Source of the DNA: Pseudomonadota bacterium
GTDB taxonomy: Bacteria > Pseudomonadota > Gammaproteobacteria > Burkholderiales > Burkholderiaceae
Assembly: GCA_963205525.1 (NCBI GenBank)
Contig: CAUJJP010000008.1
Coordinates: forward strand, 1-18,892
Direction: 5' to 3'
DNA: 18,892 bases
Shown: positions 7,638 through 14,000 of the stretch, piece by piece
Layout: each line of letters starts with the position of its first letter
Position numbering within the stretch: position 1 is the first letter of the stretch
The notes under the pieces: generated by a model
The model's input: the letters and a program-made list of their open reading frames with translations, nothing else
Database searches by the model: none
Told to the model about the DNA's origin: nothing
Position numbers and translations under genes: made by a program

Positions 7638-8036
7638 ATGAACGACTTCGTCGAGCACGCCGCAGCCGGGGTCGCCATCCTGCTGTGGGCCACCGACCCC
7701 GCCCAGCCGCAGACCCTGTTCACGCCGTTTCACCACGCTGTGGCGGCGGCGGCGATCGAGTTGCCGGTGGAGATCTACTTCAGCGCGCGCAGCGTGCAGC
7801 TGCTGCTGCCCGGGGTGGCGGACGGCATCGCCAGTGCGGTGCAGCCGGCGCGCACGGTCGGGCAGGCGATGCGCGAGGCGCACGAGCTGGGGGTGCGCCT
7901 GTGGGTCTGCAGCGACGCCCTGCACGCGCAGGGCTTGCAAGGGCGCGCGCTGATCCCCGAATGCGCCGGCCACGGCGGGGCGCTGCAGTTCATGCTGCGC
8001 GCAGCCGATCTGCGCTGGCGCACGCTGGTGTTCTGA
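7638..8036 (+). CDS. DsrE-like family protein
   Basis: The 132-residue protein resembles the DsrE/TusD/YchN fold. It has a hydrophobic first strand (GVAILLWATD), a helix rich in Ala, and EIYFSARSVQLLLPG. The block ELGVRLWVCSDALHAQGL follows, with Cys91 at the place of the sulfur-carrying cysteine of DsrE and TusD. A second cysteine is at 109. Members of this fold carry persulfides or act in thiol redox reactions. A DsrE domain also forms half of YedF, a protein known to track with selenium use. The gene starts 34 bp after the lipoyl-protein gene and ends 12 bp before the nitroreductase. It is therefore probably the middle gene of a three-gene unit attached to selABC. Similarity is by pattern only, so the subfamily is unknown. 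Confidence 0.7.
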   Translation: MNDFVEHAAAGVAILLWATDPAQPQTLFTPFHHAVAAAAIELPVEIYFSARSVQLLLPGVADGIASAVQPARTVGQAMREAHELGVRLWVCSDALHAQGLQGRALIPECAGHGGALQFMLRAADLRWRTLVF

Positions 8037-8048
8037 CACACTGCGGCG

Positions 8049-8615
8049 ATGAGCGATCCCGATCCTCTGGCCGCGCTGCTGTCACGCCATTCGCTGGGCG
8101 CCAAGTACCTGGCCGACCCGGCGCCCGACGACGCCGCCCTGCAGCGCATGCTGCAGGTGGCCTTGCGCGCGCCGGACCACGGCGCGCTGCTGCCCTGGCG
8201 GCTGGTGGCGGTGCGCGGGGCGGCGCGCCAGCGGCTCGCGGAGCTGTTCGCCGACGCGGCGCGCGATGCCGGCAAGGACGAGGCGGCCGTGGCGCTGGAC
8301 GCCGAGCGTGCGCTGCGCGCGCCGCTCACCCTGGCGCTGGTGGCGCGCCTGGATCTCGGTCACCCGCAGGTGCCGGCGCACGAGCAGTGGATCGCGGTCG
8401 GTGGCGCGCTCGCCAACCTGATGAACGCCGCCCACCTGCTGGGCTACGCGGGCAAGATGCTGTCCGGCCACAAGACGCGCCACCCGCGCGTGCAGGCCGC
8501 GTTCTGCGGCCCCGGCGAGACCCTGGTCGGCTGGATCACCCTGGGCACGCCACAGCGCGAGGTGCGCGGGCGTGCGCGCGAAGTGGACCCGGCGCAGCTG
8601 CTGCGCGAATGGTGA
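8049..8615 (+). CDS. YdjA-like nitroreductase family FMN oxidoreductase
   Basis: The 188-residue product is a short nitroreductase of the YdjA type. It has the N-terminal RHS block (LLSRHSLGAKYLADPAP), LRAPDHGALLPWR, the middle helix region WIAVGGALANLMNAAHLLGYAGK and a C-terminal GWITLGTP. Such enzymes bind FMN and use NAD(P)H, with natural substrates usually unknown. The length equals that of YdjA (about 183). The ATG at 8049 is 12 bp after the DsrE-like stop and lacks a clear ribosome site, so translation may depend on the upstream gene. YdjA lies next to selD in Escherichia coli, so its presence at the end of a selenium locus may be meaningful, but a link to selenium is unproven. A hairpin follows the stop. 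Confidence 0.9.
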   Translation: MSDPDPLAALLSRHSLGAKYLADPAPDDAALQRMLQVALRAPDHGALLPWRLVAVRGAARQRLAELFADAARDAGKDEAAVALDAERALRAPLTLALVARLDLGHPQVPAHEQWIAVGGALANLMNAAHLLGYAGKMLSGHKTRHPRVQAAFCGPGETLVGWITLGTPQREVRGRAREVDPAQLLREW

Positions 8616-8621
8616 TCGGCC

Positions 8622-8655
8622 TCAAGGAAACCCGGGCCGTCCCAGCTTTCCTTGA
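8622..8655. terminator. Hairpin between convergent genes (candidate bidirectional terminator)
   Basis: TCAAGGAAA (8622-8630) and TTTCCTTGA (8647-8655) form a perfect 9-bp inverted repeat around a GC-rich 16-nt loop. It lies 6 bp after the nitroreductase stop and 46 bp from the end of the opposing DUF364 gene. There is no T-run. A second GC-rich hairpin (CCCCCGCC with GGCGGG) follows near 8657-8675. Confidence 0.45.
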
Positions 8656-8701
8656 ACCCCCGCCGGGGGGCGGGTCGGGGGCTGCCCGGCCCTGGGAGCG
8701 C

Positions 8702-9544
8702 TCAGCAGCGCGCCAGCAGCGTCTTCCAGCCCGGCCAGTCGGTGGCGCCGAGGGCGAACTTGCGTGCGCTGGCGCCGGTCGGCTCGCCGGCCCGCAGCGC
8801 GTGCGCATAGTGCGCCGGGTCGGCGACCCAGGTGCCGCCGAGCAGGGTCAGGCCGCGTGCGAACAAGGGGTCGGGCGGGCCGCCCACGCTCGGCCCCAGC
8901 AGCACCCGCCGCGTCGCCCGGCCACAGCGCGCGAGCACCGTGTCCAGGGTGTGGTTGAGCAGCAGGGTGCCGGTGGCCAGCACCTTGGCGCAGCCCTCCA
9001 GCTCGGCGGCGTCCAGGGTGACGCGCACGCCGTCGCGTTCACCCACCAGGTCGGCGCGCAGCTCCAGCACCAGGACGCGCGCACCGTGGGCGGTGATCAG
9101 GGGCAGCAGCGGCCCGAAGTGGCCGACCATGGCGATGGTCTCACCCGGCTGCGGGTCCAGGTGGCCCAGGCTGTCGCGGCTGGCCGGCGGCACGAAGCCG
9201 GCGCGCGACCACAGGCAGCGGGTGAGCGCGTTGACGGCGGCAAAGCCCAGGGTGCGCGCCAGCGTGTCGCTGCTGGCGTAGGCGGCGGCGACCGCGAGCG
9301 CGTCGTCTCCCGCGTGCAGATGGTGGCCGGCGTGCGCGTGCAGCTGGGCCCAGGTGTCGCCCAGGAGGGCGAAGGACAGGCCGAGCGATCCGTCCTCCAG
9401 CTCGAGGGCGCAGAACTCGCCGCGCGGCCCGTCCGCGCGTGGCGGCGGTGGCAGGTGAAGGGCACGCACGCGCGGCAGCGGACCCAGGCGCGCCAGGTCC
9501 TGCAGCAGGGCCAGCGATTCGCCGACGTAGGCGGGGGCGGTCAC
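8702..9544 (-). CDS. DUF364 (Rossmann-like, putative metal-chelation domain) protein
   Basis: The 280-residue product matches the DUF4213/DUF364 pair, whose C-terminal Rossmann-like domain has been described as a possible heavy-metal chelation domain. Visible blocks are GFAAVNALTRC, AMVGHFGPLLPLI, LATGTLLLNHTLDTVL and VLLGPSVGGPPDPLFARGLTLLGGTWVAD. These follow the order seen in the family. The GTG at 9544-9542 is the chosen start, and its GTGA overlaps the stop of a 19-codon ORF. The gene is divergent from a ModE-type regulator and lies near xdhC and other molybdenum genes. That context suggests a role in metal or molybdoenzyme biology, but the biochemical function is not known. Confidence 0.82.
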   Translation of the reverse strand: MTAPAYVGESLALLQDLARLGPLPRVRALHLPPPPRADGPRGEFCALELEDGSLGLSFALLGDTWAQLHAHAGHHLHAGDDALAVAAAYASSDTLARTLGFAAVNALTRCLWSRAGFVPPASRDSLGHLDPQPGETIAMVGHFGPLLPLITAHGARVLVLELRADLVGERDGVRVTLDAAELEGCAKVLATGTLLLNHTLDTVLARCGRATRRVLLGPSVGGPPDPLFARGLTLLGGTWVADPAHYAHALRAGEPTGASARKFALGATDWPGWKTLLARC

Positions 9545-9600
9545 TGTGCGGCGGCCGCAGGCCTGGGCTTGCGGTAGGGGGTGTGCGTCATGCCCGCCAT
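9541..9600 (-). CDS. Possible 19-residue ORF overlapping the DUF364 start
   Basis: An ATG at 9600-9598 opens a 19-codon frame (MAGMTHTPYRKPRPAAAAQ). Its TGA overlaps the GTG start of the DUF364 gene as GTGA. No strong ribosome site precedes it. It could couple translation of the weakly signalled GTG gene, or be chance. Confidence 0.2.
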   Translation of the reverse strand: MAGMTHTPYRKPRPAAAAQ

Positions 9601-9656
9601 GCTGTCACATCGCCACCGGCCTTGACCCGCATCCGCTCGCGCCGGGCCGGCTGCGC

Positions 9657-9662
9657 TATCTT
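9657..9662 (+). promoter_or_regulatory. Candidate -10 box of the ModE-like regulator gene (leaderless)
   Basis: TATCTT ends 6 nt before the ATG at 9669, and no ribosome site is present. The same spacing is seen for TATCCT before the ATG at 1833. A TTGACC at 9622-9627 is too far upstream to pair with it as a -35 box. Confidence 0.3.
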
Positions 9663-9668
9663 TGCGCC

Positions 9669-10070
9669 ATGCGTGAGCGCCGCATTCAGCTGCAATACCG
9701 TTTCGGGGCCGAGGGCCAGCCGGGCGATGCGCTGCAGCACCCCTTGTTCGAGTTGCTCGCTGCGGTCGACGAGGGCGGGTCCATCCAGCATGCGGCGCAA
9801 CGCCTGGGCGTTTCCTACCGCCATACCTGGGGCCAGCTCAAGCAATGGGAGGCGCAGCTGGGTCAGCCGCTGCTGGCGTGGACGCAGGGCCAGCCGGCGC
9901 GGCTGACGCCTTTTGCGCGACGCCTGCGTGCGGCCGAGGCGGGTTCGCGCGCACGCCTGGCGCCGCACATCGAGGCTTTGCGCGCCGGGCTGGAGGATGC
10001 GCTGGCGGAGGCGCTGGCCGGCGCGCACGCCGTTTCGCCTACCATGCCGCCGAAAACGGGAGCCGCGTGA
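9669..10070 (+). CDS. Stand-alone ModE-type winged-helix transcriptional regulator
   Basis: The 133-residue protein is a LysR/ModE-type winged helix. It contains LFELLAAVDEGGSIQHAAQRLGVSYRHTW (27-55) with the recognition helix, then LKQWEAQLGQPLLAWTQGQPARLTPFARRLRAAE. This matches the DNA-binding half of ModE and of ModE-like regulators that carry a substrate-binding domain. Here no molybdate-binding (MOP) or periplasmic-binding-protein-like domain follows; the protein ends about 40 residues after the helix. It may be naturally short or a truncated form. The stop overlaps the xdhC ATG by one base (TGATG), so it is translationally coupled to xdhC and likely controls molybdenum-related genes nearby. 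Its ligand, if any, cannot be told. Confidence 0.85.
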   Translation: MRERRIQLQYRFGAEGQPGDALQHPLFELLAAVDEGGSIQHAAQRLGVSYRHTWGQLKQWEAQLGQPLLAWTQGQPARLTPFARRLRAAEAGSRARLAPHIEALRAGLEDALAEALAGAHAVSPTMPPKTGAA

Positions 10071-11074
10071 TGGACAACATCGACCTGCAGATCATGCGCC
10101 AGGTGGCGCAGTGGCACGACCAGGGCCATGGCGTGGTGCTGGCGACGATCACCCGCACCTGGGGTTCGGCGCCGCGGCCGCCGGGCAGCGTGGTGGCGAT
10201 CCGCGACGACGGCCTGATCGCCGGCTCGGTCTCCGGCGGCTGCATCGAGGACGACCTGATCGACAAGGCGCGCGAGGGCGTGCTCGCCCAGGGCAAGCCC
10301 GGCGTCGTGCGCTACGGCATAGACGCTGACACCGCGCACCGATTCGGCCTGCCCTGCGGCGGCCTGATCGAGCTCGTGCTGGAGCCGGTGGCGGCGCACA
10401 CCCAGCTGCCGGCGCTGCTGCAGCGGCTGGAGCGCGGCGAGCGCGTGCGCCGGGTGCTGGACATCGGCAGCGGCGCCGTGACGCTCGAGCCGGCCGGCGA
10501 CACCGACGAGCTGCAGCTCAGCGACACCACCCTCGTCACCCACCTGGGGCCGCACTGGCGGCTGGTGGTGATAGGCGCCGGCCAGATGACGCAGTACCTG
10601 GCCGAAATGTCGCGTGCCCTGGACTACGAGGTGGTGGTCTGCGACCCGCGCGAGGAATACGCCGACACCTTCGCCGTCGAGGGCGTGCGGCTGGCGCGCG
10701 AGATGCCCGACGACCTGCTGCGGGAGATGCAGATCGACGGCCACACCGCGGTCATCGCGCTCACCCACGACCCCAAGCTCGACGACCTGGCGCTGATGGA
10801 GGCGCTGAGCTCGCAGGCCTTCTACGTCGGCGCGATCGGCTCGCGCGCCAACCAGGCCAAGCGGCGCGCGCGGCTGAAGGAACACTTCGGACTCAGCGAC
10901 GCCCAGCTCGACCGCGTGCACGGCCCGGTGGGGCTGAAGAACGGTGCGCGCACGCCGCCGGAGATCGCGATCAGCATCCTGGCGGAGCTGACCGCGGTGC
11001 GCTACGGCTACCGCATCCCGGCGCCGGTGGCGGTGCGCGACCAGTCCACGGTGGCGGTCGGCTGCGTGAGCTGA
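10070..11074 (+). CDS. xdhC: XdhC/CoxI family molybdoenzyme maturation protein
   Basis: XdhC-type proteins bind molybdenum cofactor and help insert its sulfurated form into xanthine dehydrogenase-type enzymes. The 334-residue product has the N-terminal block LATITRTWGSAPRPPGS, AGSVSGGCIE (51-60) and RFGLPCGG (91-98, with Cys96). A Rossmann domain follows with VVIGAGQM (167-173), VVCDPREEYA and ALTHDPKLDDLAL, and the end has YVGAIGSRA and GARTPPEIAISILAEL. The common GLKIGA segment reads GLKNGA here, one residue off the usual pattern. The ATG at 10070 overlaps the regulator stop by one base. A weak hairpin plus seven T follows the stop. This maturation factor fits the molybdenum hydroxylase subunit at the left edge, although the two are about 9.7 kb apart. 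Confidence 0.94.
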   Translation: MDNIDLQIMRQVAQWHDQGHGVVLATITRTWGSAPRPPGSVVAIRDDGLIAGSVSGGCIEDDLIDKAREGVLAQGKPGVVRYGIDADTAHRFGLPCGGLIELVLEPVAAHTQLPALLQRLERGERVRRVLDIGSGAVTLEPAGDTDELQLSDTTLVTHLGPHWRLVVIGAGQMTQYLAEMSRALDYEVVVCDPREEYADTFAVEGVRLAREMPDDLLREMQIDGHTAVIALTHDPKLDDLALMEALSSQAFYVGAIGSRANQAKRRARLKEHFGLSDAQLDRVHGPVGLKNGARTPPEIAISILAELTAVRYGYRIPAPVAVRDQSTVAVGCVS

Positions 11075-11087
11075 GACCTATTTTTTT
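11056..11087 (+). terminator. Candidate intrinsic terminator after xdhC
   Basis: GGTC-GCT (11056-11063) can pair with AGC...GACC (11069-11078), with small internal bulges, just before seven T at 11081-11087. The hairpin overlaps the end of the xdhC reading frame. The stem is imperfect, but the T-run is unusual in this GC-rich DNA. Confidence 0.45.
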
Positions 11088-11115
11088 GACGGACCCGTTT
11101 CAAGGAGAGAAGCAG

Positions 11116-11583
11116 ATGCAGGGCGAACCCGAAGTGCTGGCGGCGTTGAATGCCTTGCTGGTCGGCGAACTGGCGGCGCGCGACCAGTACTTCATCCACT
11201 CGCGCATGCAGGCGCACTGGGGCCTCGTGAAGGTGGCCGAGCGCGTGGGGCACGAGATGGAGGACGAGACGGCGCACGCCGATGTCCTGATCAAGCGCAT
11301 CCTGATGCTCGGCGGCACGCCAGCGATGACGCCGGCGGCGCTGAACGTCGGCGCCGACCTGCAGGCCCAGTTCGAGCATGACCTCGCGCTGGAGATCGAG
11401 GTCGTGCGCCAGCTGCGCGAGGCGATGGCGCTGTGCGAGCGCAAGCGCGACTTCGTCAGCCGCGACCTGCTGCTGGCGATGCTGGACGACACCGAGCAGG
11501 ATCACGCCCACTGGCTGGAGCAGCAGCTCGGCCTGATCCAGCGCGTCGGCCTGGCCAACTACCAGCAAAGCCAGATCGGCTGA
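11116..11583 (+). CDS. bfr: Bacterioferritin (subunit without the haem-ligand Met)
   Basis: Bacterioferritins form 24-subunit shells that oxidise and store iron. The 155-residue length fits the family. The diiron ferroxidase ligands are present: Glu18, Glu51, His54, Glu93 (or Glu95), Glu127 and His130. The haem-binding Met52 of Escherichia coli Bfr is replaced by Thr (EDETAH), so this chain should not bind the inter-subunit haem alone. Some bacteria pair such a chain with a second one that keeps the Met. The ATG at 11116 has a good ribosome site (AAGGAGA, 11102-11108). The gene follows xdhC and a T-run and ends before a strong terminator, so it is probably transcribed alone. Iron storage would serve the Fe-S-rich enzymes around it. 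Confidence 0.93.
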   Translation: MQGEPEVLAALNALLVGELAARDQYFIHSRMQAHWGLVKVAERVGHEMEDETAHADVLIKRILMLGGTPAMTPAALNVGADLQAQFEHDLALEIEVVRQLREAMALCERKRDFVSRDLLLAMLDDTEQDHAHWLEQQLGLIQRVGLANYQQSQIG

Positions 11584-11630
11584 GGGCGCAGGCCCCGCGC
11601 GGCGCGCCGATGCGGGAGGCCCCGACAAGA

Positions 11631-11667
11631 CGAAAGGCCGGCGCTGCGGTGCAGCGCCGGCCTTTCG
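11631..11667. terminator. Strong hairpin terminator between convergent genes
   Basis: A perfect 17-bp stem (11631-11647 with 11651-11667) closes a 3-nt loop, GGT. The outer stem is CGAAAGG/CCTTTCG, giving A-rich and T-rich flanks on both strands. It lies between the bacterioferritin stop (11583) and the end of the opposing glutaryl-CoA dehydrogenase gene (11725), so it can serve both directions. Confidence 0.85.
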
Positions 11668-11670
11668 CGG

Positions 11671-11700
11671 CCTTAGCCGGCCTTAGCCGGCCTTAGCCGG
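11671..11700. repeat. 10-bp tandem repeat, three copies, next to the terminator
   Basis: The unit CCTTAGCCGG is repeated three times without change and is followed by CCTTTCGGCCGG. The repeat includes GGCC and CCGG palindromes and extends the structured region after the hairpin. It is too short and lacks spacers, so it is not a CRISPR array. Confidence 0.9.
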
Positions 11701-11724
11701 CCTTTCGGCCGGGGACGCCTCAGA

Positions 11725-12906
11725 TCAGACGCTGAATGCCTGGATGCCGGTGATCGCGCGCCCGAGGATGAGGGCGTGGATGTCGTGCGTGCCTTCGTAG
11801 GTGTTCACGACCTCCAGGTTCACCAGGTGGCGGGCGACGCCGAACTCGTCGCTGATGCCGTTGCCGCCCATCATGTCGCGCGCCACGCGGGCGATCTCCA
11901 GCGACTTGCCGCAGGAGTTGCGCTTCATGATGCTGGTGATCTCCACCGCCGCGCCGCCCTCGTCCTTCATCCGGCCCAGGCGCAGACAGCCCTGCAGGCC
12001 GAGCGTGATCTCGGTCAGCATGTCGGCCAGCTTCTTCTGCACCAGCTGGTTGGCGGCCAGCGGGCGGCCGAACTGCTTGCGGTCCAGCACGTACTGGCGC
12101 GCGCGCTGGTAGCAGTCCTCGGCCGCGCCCAGCGCACCCCAGGCGATGCCGTAGCGGGCGCTGTTCAGGCAGGTGAACGGGCCCTTCAGGCCGCGCACCT
12201 CAGGGAAGGCGTTCTCCTCCGGGACGAAGACCTGGTCCATCACGATCTCGCCGGTGATGCTGGCGCGCAGACCCACCTTGCCGTGCACGGCGGGCGCGGA
12301 CAGGCCCTTCATGCCCTTGTCGAGGATGAAGCCGCGGATCGCGCCGCTGTCGTCCTTCGCCCAGACCACGAAGACGTCGGCGATCGGGCTGTTGGTGATC
12401 CACATCTTGGCGCCGCTCAGGCTGTAGCCGCCGGCCACCTTCTTTGCCCGAGTCACCATGCCACCGGGGTCGGAACCGTGGTCGGGCTCGGTCAGGCCGA
12501 AGCAGCCTATCCACTCGCCGCTGGCGAGCCGGGGCAGGTACTTCTGCTTCTGCGCCTCGGTGCCGAACTCGTTGATCGGCAGCATCACGAGCGAGCTCTG
12601 CACGCTCATCATGCTGCGGTAGCCGGAGTCCACGCGCTCGACCTCGCGCGCGATCAGGCCGTAGCTGACGTAGTTCAGGCCGGCGCCGCCGTAGGCCTCG
12701 GGGATGGTGGCGCCGAGCAGGCCGATCTCGCCCATCTCGCGGAAGATCGCGGGGTCGGTGCTCTCGTTGCGGAACGCTTCCTGCACGCGCGGCAGCAGCC
12801 TGCCCTGGCAGTAGTCGTGGGCGGCGTCGCGGATCGCGCGCTCGTCGTCGCTGAGCTGGCCGTACAGCGCCAGCGGATCTTCATGGTCGAAGCGGGGGTG
12901 GGACAT
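11725..12906 (-). CDS. gcdH: Glutaryl-CoA dehydrogenase
   Basis: This FAD-dependent acyl-CoA dehydrogenase oxidises and decarboxylates glutaryl-CoA to crotonyl-CoA, the step that joins anaerobic benzoyl-CoA degradation to central metabolism. The 393-residue protein has the family blocks [54 protein letters not shown] and [18 protein letters not shown]. It also has [17 protein letters not shown] and the C-terminal [20 protein letters not shown], with the catalytic Glu near 371. The [10 protein letters not shown] and ITGIQAF patterns are typical of glutaryl-CoA dehydrogenases rather than other acyl-CoA dehydrogenases. The ATG at 12906 has GGAG (12917-12914) 7 nt upstream. It lies 144 bp beyond the RidA-like gene on the same strand and may have its own promoter there. 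Neighbouring korAB, had and oah support the pathway assignment. Confidence 0.93.
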   Translation of the reverse strand: MSHPRFDHEDPLALYGQLSDDERAIRDAAHDYCQGRLLPRVQEAFRNESTDPAIFREMGEIGLLGATIPEAYGGAGLNYVSYGLIAREVERVDSGYRSMMSVQSSLVMLPINEFGTEAQKQKYLPRLASGEWIGCFGLTEPDHGSDPGGMVTRAKKVAGGYSLSGAKMWITNSPIADVFVVWAKDDSGAIRGFILDKGMKGLSAPAVHGKVGLRASITGEIVMDQVFVPEENAFPEVRGLKGPFTCLNSARYGIAWGALGAAEDCYQRARQYVLDRKQFGRPLAANQLVQKKLADMLTEITLGLQGCLRLGRMKDEGGAAVEITSIMKRNSCGKSLEIARVARDMMGGNGISDEFGVARHLVNLEVVNTYEGTHDIHALILGRAITGIQAFSV

Positions 12907-13050
12907 GTTCTGGCTCCGGGTTTCGAAAAGGGGTCAGGGTGGGCGGCACAGCCTGGGTTCGCGCGCCACCGCTTCGCGTCGACCGCGACCGCGGGCGACG
13001 CACGAATGCTAGGGCCGACGGGCGACGACGCGGATCGCGCCGGGCTCGCC

Positions 13051-13446
13051 TCAGCGCGGCAGGACGGCGGTGGCCTCGAGTTCGATCTTGCCCGGGTGGT
13101 CGAGCAGGTCGGAGACGAAGATCATGCTCATCGCCGGGTAGTGGTTGCCCATCAGCTCGCGCCAGATGCCGCCCAGCGCCTTGCGCACCGCGAGGTAGGC
13201 CGGCTTGTCGCAGCAATAGGCGGTCATGCGGCAGATGTGCTCCGGCCGGCCACCGGCCTCGGCCAGCACCGCCAGCACGTTCTGCAGCGCCTGCCGGAAC
13301 TGCGGCACCAGATCCTCGGACTCGAAGACCTGCTGCGCGTTCCAGCCGACCTGGCCGGCGACGAAGACGATGCGTCCGGCATCGACGGCGATGCCGTTGG
13401 CATAGCCGATGGGCGCCTTCCAGCCCTCTGGCATCAGGTGTTGCAT
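13051..13446 (-). CDS. RidA-like (YjgF/YER057c/UK114) family protein
   Basis: The 131-residue product has the RidA fold pattern: VDAGRIVFVAGQVGWNAQQ, a long helix LVPQFRQALQNVLAVLAEAGG, and HICRMTAYCCDK. YPAMSMIFVSDLLDHPGKIELEATAVLP closes it. Archetypal RidA hydrolyses reactive enamines and imines using an Arg at the position that here reads Met (YPAMSM). This is therefore a member of another Rid group and imine deaminase activity is doubtful. The ATG at 13446 was chosen because AAGGAG lies about 8 nt upstream. The gene begins 41 bp after the ferritin-like gene and is probably the last of the korA-korB-ferritin-ridA unit. A role in acyl-CoA or aromatic metabolism is suggested only by context. 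Confidence 0.9.
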   Translation of the reverse strand: MQHLMPEGWKAPIGYANGIAVDAGRIVFVAGQVGWNAQQVFESEDLVPQFRQALQNVLAVLAEAGGRPEHICRMTAYCCDKPAYLAVRKALGGIWRELMGNHYPAMSMIFVSDLLDHPGKIELEATAVLPR

Positions 13447-13487
13447 CTGCGTTCTCCTTGGGTCGGGGTGCGGCGGCGCGTGCGTCT

Positions 13488-14000
13488 TCAGTCGATGTAG
13501 CGCGGCGGGTCCGGATCCTCGGCCCAGTCGTCGTCGGGCTTGGGCACCTTGGCCAGCCAGCCTTCGATGAGCGCCACGTGCTCGGCTTCCTCCTCGCGCA
13601 TTTCCTCGGCGGCGGCGCGCACGGCATCGCTCACGGTGCCGGCCAGCATCTGCTCGAAGAAGGCCTGGGCGCGCTTCTCGGCCGCCAGCGCCAGATTGAG
13701 CGCGTGCCAGGGGTGCATCATGTAGTGCACGTCCTCGAAGGCCACCGCCTCCGGCGACTCCGGGGTCGTCCACATGCCGCCGTTGAGCGGCGTGACGACG
13801 TCCGGTGCCCAGCCCATGTTGGACAGGATGTGGTCGACGTGGTGCTGCTCGTAGCCCGCCATCTGGCGGAACAGGGCGGCGACCTCTTTGTTGTTGTGGG
13901 TCTCCATGATGTCGGCCAGCTCCTGGTAGCGGGCCACCGCTTCGCGCTCCATGGCGAGCGCTTGCGTCATCAGGGTCTCGATGGTGAGCGGGGTGTTCAC
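13488..14000 (-). CDS. Diiron ferritin-like (rubrerythrin/bacterioferritin-type) protein
   Basis: The 170-residue protein is a four-helix ferritin-like domain with a full set of diiron ligands: Glu20, Glu51-x2-His54, Glu108 and Glu138-x2-His141. It lacks the C-terminal rubredoxin-like cysteines of rubrerythrin. An extra loop (about 60-98), with several His and Met residues, joins the two helix pairs. The GTG at 14000-13998 overlaps the korB stop as GTGA, and a GAGGAGG ribosome site lies upstream inside korB. Coupling to the oxygen-sensitive KorAB suggests a protective role against oxygen or peroxide, or iron supply, but that is inference. The precise subfamily is not clear. Confidence 0.85.
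   Translation of the reverse strand: MNTPLTIETLMTQALAMEREAVARYQELADIMETHNNKEVAALFRQMAGYEQHHVDHILSNMGWAPDVVTPLNGGMWTTPESPEAVAFEDVHYMMHPWHALNLALAAEKRAQAFFEQMLAGTVSDAVRAAAEEMREEEAEHVALIEGWLAKVPKPDDDWAEDPDPPRYID

Noticed and set aside
9622..9662. TTGACC/TATCTT as a normal -35/-10 promoter of the ModE-like gene
   Set aside because: The spacing is 29 bp, far beyond the 16-18 bp used by the main sigma factor; only the TATCTT box was kept.
11671..11712. CRISPR-like repeat array
   Set aside because: The 10-bp units are directly adjacent with no spacers, so this is a simple tandem repeat beside a terminator.
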